A program made the position numbers and the translations under genes. A stretch of DNA of 5,893 nt from Chloroflexia bacterium (GTDB taxonomy: Bacteria > Chloroflexota > Chloroflexia > Thermomicrobiales > JALYUS01): NCBI GenBank assembly GCA_025928215.1, contig JAICJW010000290.1:1-5893 (forward strand), in the 5' to 3' direction. How positions within the stretch are numbered: position 1 is the first letter of the stretch; every line of letters begins with the position of its first letter. The notes under the pieces are model-generated. The model made no database searches and was not told where the DNA came from. It saw nothing but the letters and a program-made list of their open reading frames with translations. Of this stretch, positions 1 to 5,010 are shown in pieces.

Positions 1-1
1 C

Positions 2-1399
2 CCGACGGCGAGCGCCTGCTACGACTGGTTGCTGGCATGGCGACCCAACGCGCAGGGCCAGTTCGCCGTGCAGCCGCAATTGGCGAAATCATGGGACATT
101 TCAGGCAACACGATCGTTCTCAAACTTCAGGAGAATGTGAAGTTCCACGACGGGTCGCCGCTGGACGCGGACGCAATCGTCTGGAATATCAAGCGGATGG
201 TGCAGAACCCAAAGAGTTTTGCCGCCAACTATCTGCCCGCCGTGGACAAGAACAACCCCGCGCAGGCGATCAATCCGCTCACGGTGCAACTGAATCTCAC
301 CCGGCCGAGCGACGCGATCCTCAGTTCGCTCAGCGACGCAATCACGAACACCGCAATCGTCTCGAAGAAAGCCGCCGACGACCACGGGGAAGACTGGCTG
401 AAGACGAACGCCGTCGGCACCGGCCCCTTCAAGTTCGTCAGTTTCGCCTCCGGCGACAAACTTGCCGTGACGAAGAACGAGTCGTACTGGCAGATGGGCG
501 CGGACGGCAAGCCGCTCCCGTATACGGATGGCGCGACGTACCGGGTAATCATCGAGGCGACGACGCAGTTCAACGAGATGCGCGCCGGCACGGCGGATTT
601 CATGCAGAATGTGCCGGGGCGCAACGTCGCGGCGGCGAAGCAGATCGCCACCGCGCGCTACATTGAGTCGCCATATGCCGGCAATAAGCGGCAATTCTTC
701 TTCAACGCGATCAAGCCGCCCTTCAAGGATAACCTCAAGCTGCGCCAGGCCATCGAGTACGCGATTGATCGCGATTCGATGGCAAAGGCGCTCGGCCTGG
801 GCATCGGCATCCCGCTCCCCTACGAGTTCGTGCCGGGCGCGATCGGCTATGACAACACGGTACCTGCCTATGGATTCGACCTCGACAAAGCGAAGGCGCT
901 CCTCAAGGACTCCGGCGTGACCTTGCCGCTCACCGTGCGGCTGACGGCGCACAATCGCGAGGTGGATACGCAGCAGGCGCAACTGATTCAGGCGATGCTC
1001 GACAAGATCGGTGTGAAGATTAACCTCGATATCGTCGAGCGGGTCGCCTGGGGCGACAAAGTCCGTATCAACAACGATTTCGAGATGGCGACCCGCCAGA
1101 GCGGTGTCGCGGTGGACCCGACGAACGATCTCCTCGTCACCTGGGCGGAGGGAGGGAACTCGGCCTACTCACGCGCGAAGGTGCCCGGCCTGCTCGATAC
1201 GCTCAACCAGGCCGACGCCTCGTATGACGATAAAGTGCGACAGGATCTGTTCGTCAAGGCGCAGAATCTGATGTACGAATCCGCCTGGTTCGGCTACATG
1301 TGGTTCGAGTTGGGCAACTTCCTCGTGGATAAGCGCATCCAGGGCTTCCCCAATGTCTGGGGCTCGCTCCGCGAGTCGGAATGGTGGATCAGCCAGTAA
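2..1399 (+). CDS. ABC transporter substrate-binding protein, family 5 (peptide/oligosaccharide type), 5' partial
   Basis: This is the extracytoplasmic ligand-binding subunit of an ABC importer of the SBP_bac_5 family (DppA/OppA-like). The reading frame is open from base 2, so the true start and signal peptide lie upstream. The TTG at 29 is an internal Leu codon, not a convincing start, because family-like sequence (CYDWLLAW) precedes it. Family hallmarks in order are: LAKSWDI followed by VKFHDGSP (nt 137-160) and the IVWNIKRM helix; GTGPFKF (nt 416-436) followed by a NESYW segment; LRQAIEYAIDRDSM (from about nt 740), the conserved helix of the second lobe; and a Trp-rich C-terminus ending in ESEWWISQ. 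About 465 residues are visible. Full members usually run 500-600, so mainly the N-terminus is missing. No permease or ATPase for it lies in the window. The enolase-superfamily gene starts 54 nt downstream with no terminator between. The ligand is unknown; family members bind peptides, oligosaccharides or nickel. Confidence 0.93.
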   Translation, partial: PTASACYDWLLAWRPNAQGQFAVQPQLAKSWDISGNTIVLKLQENVKFHDGSPLDADAIVWNIKRMVQNPKSFAANYLPAVDKNNPAQAINPLTVQLNLTRPSDAILSSLSDAITNTAIVSKKAADDHGEDWLKTNAVGTGPFKFVSFASGDKLAVTKNESYWQMGADGKPLPYTDGATYRVIIEATTQFNEMRAGTADFMQNVPGRNVAAAKQIATARYIESPYAGNKRQFFFNAIKPPFKDNLKLRQAIEYAIDRDSMAKALGLGIGIPLPYEFVPGAIGYDNTVPAYGFDLDKAKALLKDSGVTLPLTVRLTAHNREVDTQQAQLIQAMLDKIGVKINLDIVERVAWGDKVRINNDFEMATRQSGVAVDPTNDLLVTWAEGGNSAYSRAKVPGLLDTLNQADASYDDKVRQDLFVKAQNLMYESAWFGYMWFELGNFLVDKRIQGFPNVWGSLRESEWWISQ

Positions 1400-1443
1400 G
1401 AACCACCGCGTGATTGGACTCGGATAATGGGTCATTCATGAAA

Positions 1444-1450
1444 GGGAGGG
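1444..1450 (+). promoter_or_regulatory. Shine-Dalgarno site fixing the GTG start of the enolase-superfamily gene
   Basis: GGGAGGG lies just upstream of the GTG at 1454, leaving 3-4 nt between the core GGAGG and the start codon. It supports GTG over the nearby ATG at 1438, which is out of frame. No promoter-like pair of hexamers was found in the 54-nt gap after the upstream gene, so co-transcription is likely. Confidence 0.7.
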
Positions 1451-1453
1451 CAC

Positions 1454-2542
1454 GTGAAGATCACCGGCATCACCACTGAGGAATACCGCTGGCCCCGCCA
1501 CAAGCCGATCTCCAACGGCTTGCACACCTATACCCACTCCGGCCTCGACCTCGTCAAGATCGAGACGGACGAGGGGATCACCGGCATCGGTCTCGGCGGC
1601 GGCGGCCTCGTCGGCCACGCGACGATTGAGCGGCTGAAGGGCGAATTGATCGGCGAGGATCCGATTGATGTCGAACGCCTCTGGCACAAGATGTGGATCC
1701 CGAAATTGATTGGTCGTCGTGGCCTCACGACCCGCGCCATTAGCGCCCTCGACATTGGCCTGTGGGACATCCGGGGGAAAGTGGCGGGTCTGCCACTCTA
1801 CAAACTGCTCGGTGGCTTCCGTGACCGTGTGCCAACCTACATCGCGGGCGGCTACTACGAAGAGGGCAAGGGACTCAAAGAGCTCCAGCAGGAGATGTAC
1901 GACAATATCGCGATGGGCGCCAAGGCGATCAAGATGAAGGTCGGCGCGGTCTCGCTCCGTGAGGATGCGGAGCGCGTCAAGGCGGTGCGCGAGGCAATCG
2001 GGCCGGATGTCAAATTGCTCGTGGACGCGAACTGCGCCTATCGCTACTACCAGGCAATCCAGTTCGCCAAGCGGATCGAGGAGTACGATATCTACTGGTT
2101 CGAGGAGCCCGTCGCGCCCGACGACTACGAGGGGCACCGCAAACTCGCGGAGGCGACGAGCATCCCGATTGCCACGGGCGAGAACGAGTACACCCGCTAC
2201 GGCTTCCGCGACTTGATCGCGCACAATGCGGCGGCGATCCTCAACGCGGATGCGAAGGTGCTCGGCGGGGTGACGGAGTTCATGAAGGTCGTCGCGCTGG
2301 CGCAGGCGAACGATCTGGACATCGCACCGCACGGCTCGCAGGACATCCACGTCCACCTCGTCGCGGCGATCGCCAACGGGCTGATCCTGGAGTTCTACCG
2401 GGACAGCGTGGATCCGATGTGGGGCAAGACATACCACCACACGCTGCGGTTGAATGATGACGGCACCGTCAGCCCGCCCGATGTTCCCGGCATCGGTGCG
2501 GACCCGAACTACGAAGCGCTAGCACCGCACCGCGTAGGATAG
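1454..2542 (+). CDS. Mandelate racemase/muconate lactonizing enzyme family protein (enolase superfamily, MR subgroup)
   Basis: This is a cytoplasmic Mg2+-dependent enzyme of the enolase superfamily, which abstracts a proton alpha to a carboxylate and then racemizes or dehydrates the substrate. The 362 residues are a normal full length: an N-terminal capping domain (about 1-125) and a TIM-like barrel (about 130-320). By comparison with mandelate racemase, I see the KxK base motif at K160-M-K162, metal ligands D191 (VDAN), E217 (FEEP) and E243 (GEN), the D266/H293 dyad (ADAKVLGG and PHGSQD), and E313. All catalytic positions are therefore occupied and the protein should be active. The His-Asp dyad places it in the MR subgroup, which includes acid-sugar dehydratases and racemases; the exact substrate cannot be read. 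Its position after a binding-protein gene suggests it catabolizes the imported compound (inference). It converges on the ABC ATPase gene across a hairpin. Confidence 0.93.
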   Translation: MKITGITTEEYRWPRHKPISNGLHTYTHSGLDLVKIETDEGITGIGLGGGGLVGHATIERLKGELIGEDPIDVERLWHKMWIPKLIGRRGLTTRAISALDIGLWDIRGKVAGLPLYKLLGGFRDRVPTYIAGGYYEEGKGLKELQQEMYDNIAMGAKAIKMKVGAVSLREDAERVKAVREAIGPDVKLLVDANCAYRYYQAIQFAKRIEEYDIYWFEEPVAPDDYEGHRKLAEATSIPIATGENEYTRYGFRDLIAHNAAAILNADAKVLGGVTEFMKVVALAQANDLDIAPHGSQDIHVHLVAAIANGLILEFYRDSVDPMWGKTYHHTLRLNDDGTVSPPDVPGIGADPNYEALAPHRVG

Positions 2543-2551
2543 GAAGACGTT

Positions 2552-2611
2552 CCTCACCCCGGCCCCCTCTCCCTTGCTGTCAAGCAAGGGAGAGGGGGCC
2601 GGGGGGTGAGG
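2552..2611. repeat. Long GC-rich palindrome (REP-like hairpin) between convergent genes
   Basis: The left arm is 2552-2578 and the right arm 2583-2611, with a GTCA loop. The arms are complementary over 27 pairs, apart from two extra G bases in the right arm. The left arm begins CCTCACCCCGG and the right ends GGGGGGTGAGG. It sits 9 nt after the enolase-superfamily stop and contains the stop codon and last codons of the opposing ATPase gene. Neither side is followed by a T-run, so it is not a textbook intrinsic terminator, although a stem this strong could still stop or stabilise transcripts from both directions. From memory, sequences of this CCTCACCCC...CTCTCCC type recur as intergenic repeats in some bacterial genomes; copy number here cannot be tested from one window. 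Confidence 0.8.
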
Positions 2612-3383
2612 CCGTTCCCAGCGCCGCCAGCACCGCCGCCTTCAGCGCGTTGAATGTCGGATCGGCGACGAGATCGGCATGCGCGCGGGGGCGGGGGAGC
2701 GGCACGGCAAACTCCGCGCGGATACGACCGGGCCGTGGGGTCATCACGACGACGCGATCCGCGAGGAAGACCGCCTCATCCACGTCGTGCGTGATGAAGA
2801 GCACCGTTTGCCTCTCCGCCGCCCAGACGCCGAGCAACCATTCCTGGAGCGCGGTGCGCGTCAGGGCATCGAGCGCGCCGAATGGCTCATCGAGCAGGAG
2901 AACATCCCGCTCCATCAGCACCGTACGCAGGAGCGCGGCGCGCTGCCGCATGCCGCCGGAGAGTGCCGTTGGGTAGACATCCGCGAACCCTTCGAGGCCG
3001 AAGACCGGCAATCGCTCCCGTGCCTGCGCCCGCGCCGCCTGCACGCCGCGCCGCGCCAGTTCCGGGCCGAGTGTGACATTCTGCAGGACCGTCCGCCAGG
3101 GCAGGAGGAGGTCGCGCTGTGGCATGTAGCCGACCTGCCCCGGCCTGCCAATCACCGACTGACCGTGCACCGCGACGCTTCCGGAGACGGGCACGATCAA
3201 CCCCGCGAGCAGGCCGAAGAGTGTACTCTTACCGCATCCCGACGGGCCAATCACCGTCACAAACTCGCCCGGCGGCACGGCAAGGGAGAGGTTCTGGAGG
3301 GCGATCACAGGCAGGAGACCCCGCCGCGCGGCGGGAAAGGTGACGGTGACGTCCATCAATGCGACGGCGGAGGCAGCCGTCAC
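2580..3383 (-). CDS. ABC transporter ATP-binding protein, TauB/SsuB (nitrate/sulfonate/taurine) type
   Basis: This is the nucleotide-binding subunit of an ABC importer, acting at the cytoplasmic face of the membrane. The 267 residues are normal length and all ATPase motifs are present: Walker A GPSGCGKST (46-54), Q-loop Q89 in MPQRDLLLPW, signature LSGGM (141-145), Walker B VLLLDEPFGALD with D165-E166, and H-loop H199 in ITHD. The MPQRDLLLPW Q-loop region and the DALTR segment after Walker B are typical of the NitT/TauT family (nitrate, sulfonate, taurine, or pyrimidine precursors of thiamine). The GTG start overlaps the regulator's stop as GTGA, implying translational coupling. An internal ATG at 3356 (M10) has no Shine-Dalgarno site, so GTG is kept. 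The last ten residues (258-267) are encoded by the palindromic repeat and are probably not native to the fold. No permease or binding protein accompanies it here, so the substrate is unassigned. Confidence 0.92.
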   Translation of the reverse strand: MTAASAVALMDVTVTFPAARRGLLPVIALQNLSLAVPPGEFVTVIGPSGCGKSTLFGLLAGLIVPVSGSVAVHGQSVIGRPGQVGYMPQRDLLLPWRTVLQNVTLGPELARRGVQAARAQARERLPVFGLEGFADVYPTALSGGMRQRAALLRTVLMERDVLLLDEPFGALDALTRTALQEWLLGVWAAERQTVLFITHDVDEAVFLADRVVVMTPRPGRIRAEFAVPLPRPRAHADLVADPTFNALKAAVLAALGTASPPGPLSLA

Positions 3384-3859
3384 GCGGGCGCACCCACCGT
3401 CAGATTGGCCGCCTGCGCGACGCCGAGCGCGGCCCCGAGAATCGTGCGTGCGGCGGGAAGTCGTTCGTGGACGAGCGCATAGCGATCTCGCCCCTCCTGC
3501 ACGATCAGCCCCGCGCCGATCAGCTCGCGCAGATGGTGATACAACTGCCCGGTCGTGTTGAGGCCCGCCGCCTTCATCAGCTCGCCGCTCGTCGCGGGGT
3601 GTTCCAGTACGGCGCGATAGAGGGCGAGGCGCGGCATGCTCGCCAGCGCCGCGAGGACGCGCACGCCGCCATCAAGTGGCACAGCGAAGATCGCGTTGCC
3701 GTCCGGCCCCGCTGTCGCGCCATTCGCCCCGACCGCACGCTCCCCGAAGACCTGCCCTTCGAGCCGCGCGATCCGCTCCTGCAACTGCGCGAGCGCGCTC
3801 CCCAGTTCGCTCGCGGGCATCCCACTATCACGCCCTTCGCGCTCGCGTTTTCGCGCCAC
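3380..3859 (-). CDS. ArsR-like winged helix-turn-helix transcriptional regulator
   Basis: This is a predicted cytoplasmic DNA-binding regulator of 159 residues. Residues 18-40 (LGSALAQLQERIARLEGQ) form a likely amphipathic or coiled-coil helix suited to dimerization. A low-complexity Gly/Ala linker follows (about 42-55), then a winged helix at about 66-130: MPRLALYRAVLEHP, the helix-turn-helix SGELMKAAGLNTTGQLYHHLRELIGAG, and a wing ending DRYAL. The TTGQLYHHLREL recognition-helix pattern matches ArsR-type proteins that carry an N-terminal coiled coil. There is no cysteine, so a Cys-based metal or arsenic site is excluded; H108, H109 and H131 are the only paired or nearby histidines in the domain. 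The GTG start is preceded by a strong Shine-Dalgarno site. It is the first gene of a two-gene unit with the TauB-like ATPase and is divergent from the metal-uptake operon. Its target and ligand are unknown. Confidence 0.85.
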   Translation of the reverse strand: MARKREREGRDSGMPASELGSALAQLQERIARLEGQVFGERAVGANGATAGPDGNAIFAVPLDGGVRVLAALASMPRLALYRAVLEHPATSGELMKAAGLNTTGQLYHHLRELIGAGLIVQEGRDRYALVHERLPAARTILGAALGVAQAANLTVGAPA

Positions 3860-3867
3860 GGTTCACC

Positions 3868-3873
3868 CCTCCT
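3868..3873 (-). promoter_or_regulatory. Shine-Dalgarno site of the ArsR-like regulator gene
   Basis: Read on the minus strand, AGGAGG ends 8 nt before the GTG start codon at 3859-3857, which is optimal spacing. This fixes the start of the regulator and shows that the two-gene minus-strand unit begins here. Confidence 0.75.
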
Positions 3874-3917
3874 GCTCGCATCACCTGTCGCATCTTCCCT
3901 ATCCTATCGCAGGTCAG

Positions 3918-3932
3918 CGCTATGTAGTAGCG
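3918..3932. promoter_or_regulatory. Candidate operator palindrome in the divergent intergenic region
   Basis: CGCTA and TAGCG are perfect inverted arms separated by 5 nt (TGTAG). The site lies about 60 nt upstream of the regulator start and about 20 nt upstream of the -35 element of the metal operon. A short dyad between divergent genes is where an autoregulatory winged-helix protein would bind, but arms of 5 bp can occur by chance, so this is tentative. Confidence 0.35.
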
Positions 3933-3950
3933 ACATCGCACATCATCGCC

Positions 3951-3979
3951 TTGACGCACGGATCTTTATGAGATATTGT
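3951..3979 (+). promoter_or_regulatory. Predicted sigma-70-type promoter of the metal-uptake operon
   Basis: TTGACG (3951-3956, 5 of 6 matches to the -35 consensus) is followed after exactly 17 nt by TATTGT (3974-3979, 4 of 6 matches to the -10 consensus). It lies in the most AT-rich stretch of the window. Transcription would start near 3986, giving a leader of about 45 nt before the GTG at 4030. The -10 element contains the TTG at 3976 that a gene finder might use as a start, which argues against that start. Confidence 0.6.
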
Positions 3980-4011
3980 CTCGACAAGCGACGCTGAGAT
4001 CGCATCTCGAC
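3969..4011. promoter_or_regulatory. Twin operator-like repeats over the metal-operon promoter
   Basis: Two copies of a 17-nt element, TGAGAT-N3-RTCTCGAC, occur at 3969-3985 and 3995-4011, 26 nt apart start to start. Each contains a dyad: GAGATATTGTCTC (3970-3982, one mismatched pair in the arms) and GAGATCGCATCTC (3996-4008, perfect 5-bp arms around CGC). The first covers the predicted -10 hexamer and the second lies just after the expected transcription start. A repressor bound at both would block the promoter, as metal-responsive repressors (Fur/Zur, DtxR/MntR or ArsR types) do at uptake operons. The motif does not match the Zur, MntR or IdeR consensus sequences I know, so the binding protein is not named. 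Confidence 0.5.
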
Positions 4012-4029
4012 CGCGGACGGGGGCAGGCA

Positions 4030-5010
4030 GTGGAGCAACGGGCCAGGCAAGGGCGAATCGGGCGGCGCGCGATACTCTGTGGCATCGCTGGCTCAGTCGG
4101 GGCGACATTCCTCGTTGCCTGCAGCGGCAAGCATAGCGGCAACGCGACGGCCATTGGCACGAACAACCCGTTTGCGACCGTTCCAGCCGGCAAACAGGTT
4201 GCGGTCGCGGCGACGACGACGCAGATTCAGGACTTCGTGGCGAATGTCGGCGGCAATCGTGTCACGATCGCGGGCATTCTCAAGCCAAATGTGGACCCGC
4301 ACGACTACGAGCCAACCGTTGCGGACGCGAACGCCATCGCGAAGGCGGATATCGTCTTCGTCCACGGCATCGGTCTCGACAGTTGGATGGACAAGACGAT
4401 CAAGGGCGCGAGCGTCAAAGCGCCGGTTGTGACGACCACGGACGGTATCACGGTGCTGAAGGGCGACGAGAACGAACCCGATGGCGACCCGCATCTCTGG
4501 TTCGATCCGACGCTCGTGCAGACGATGGTCAAAAATATCGCGAGCGGGCTGGCGAAGGTTGATCCCGCGAACGCGAGCGCCTATCACACGAACGCCACAT
4601 CCTACACCGACCAGTTGACGCAACTCGACGGGCAACTGAAAGGCATCTTCGCCCCGGTGCCGAAGGAGCAGCGCAAACTAGTCACGAATCACGACGCCTT
4701 CCACTATCTCGCGCAGCGGTACGACCTGACCATCGTCGGTGCGGTCATTCCGAGCCTCTCGGACACCGCCGAGCCGTCCGCGAAGCAGGTCAACGATCTG
4801 ATTGACACGATCAAGAAGGAGCATGTGAAGGCGATCTTCGCCGAATCGTCCGCCAATCCGAAGGTGGCACGGCAGGTGGCACAGGAGACGGGCATCAGAA
4901 TTATTGATACCTTGTACGGCGATACGCTCGGTGAACCGGGCAGCGCGGGCGATACCTACCTGAAAATGATGGTCTACGACGCGACAACCATCGCGAACGG
5001 GTTGAAATGA
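4030..5010 (+). CDS. Zn/Mn-type metal ABC transporter substrate-binding lipoprotein (TroA/ZnuA/PsaA family)
   Basis: This protein captures divalent metal outside the membrane and passes it to the permease. From the chosen GTG at 4030 it has 326 residues, with a signal peptide containing GRRAIL, a hydrophobic stretch, and lipobox LVAC with the lipidated Cys at residue 31. The frame is open back to a TTG at 3976, but that codon lies inside the predicted -10 element, lacks a Shine-Dalgarno site, and would add 18 charged residues before the signal peptide. Family metal ligands are visible: His in VDPHDYEP (residue 91), His in GDPHLWFDP (155), His in TNHDAFHYL (221) and Asp in LYGDTLGE (298). His at the third position, where PsaA and MntC have Glu, is a TroA/ZnuA trait. 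The long His-rich loop of many ZnuA proteins is absent. Zn is favoured, with Mn possible. The stop overlaps the ATPase start as ATGA. Confidence 0.93.
   Translation: MEQRARQGRIGRRAILCGIAGSVGATFLVACSGKHSGNATAIGTNNPFATVPAGKQVAVAATTTQIQDFVANVGGNRVTIAGILKPNVDPHDYEPTVADANAIAKADIVFVHGIGLDSWMDKTIKGASVKAPVVTTTDGITVLKGDENEPDGDPHLWFDPTLVQTMVKNIASGLAKVDPANASAYHTNATSYTDQLTQLDGQLKGIFAPVPKEQRKLVTNHDAFHYLAQRYDLTIVGAVIPSLSDTAEPSAKQVNDLIDTIKKEHVKAIFAESSANPKVARQVAQETGIRIIDTLYGDTLGEPGSAGDTYLKMMVYDATTIANGLK

Noticed and set aside
29..31. TTG as the true start of the family-5 binding protein
   Set aside because: The frame is open to the window edge, the upstream residues fit the family, and no signal peptide follows the TTG.
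101..982. 293-codon antisense frame under the family-5 binding protein
   Set aside because: Arg/Val-rich shadow frame with no domain, opposite a clear SBP_bac_5 sequence.
1400..1453. Promoter for the enolase-superfamily gene (GATAAT at 1423-1428)
   Set aside because: No acceptable -35 hexamer at 16-18 nt upstream; the only TTGGAC is 3 nt away.
1436..2440. 334-codon open frame antisense to the enolase-superfamily gene
   Set aside because: Arg/Asp/Val/Leu-rich composition with no recognisable motif, fully inside a well-supported gene on the other strand; it is a high-GC shadow.
2552..2611. Calling the hairpin a classical rho-independent terminator
   Set aside because: No T-run follows the stem in either direction, so it is reported as a palindromic repeat with possible terminator activity only.
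2679..3482. 267-codon plus-strand frame opposite the TauB-like ATPase and regulator
   Set aside because: Arg/His-rich shadow spanning two real minus-strand genes with canonical ABC and helix-turn-helix motifs.
3860..4029. Riboswitch or tandem-hairpin leader in the divergent region
   Set aside because: The leader expected before the GTG at 4030 is only about 45 nt and is taken up by the dyad repeat; I see no larger conserved fold.
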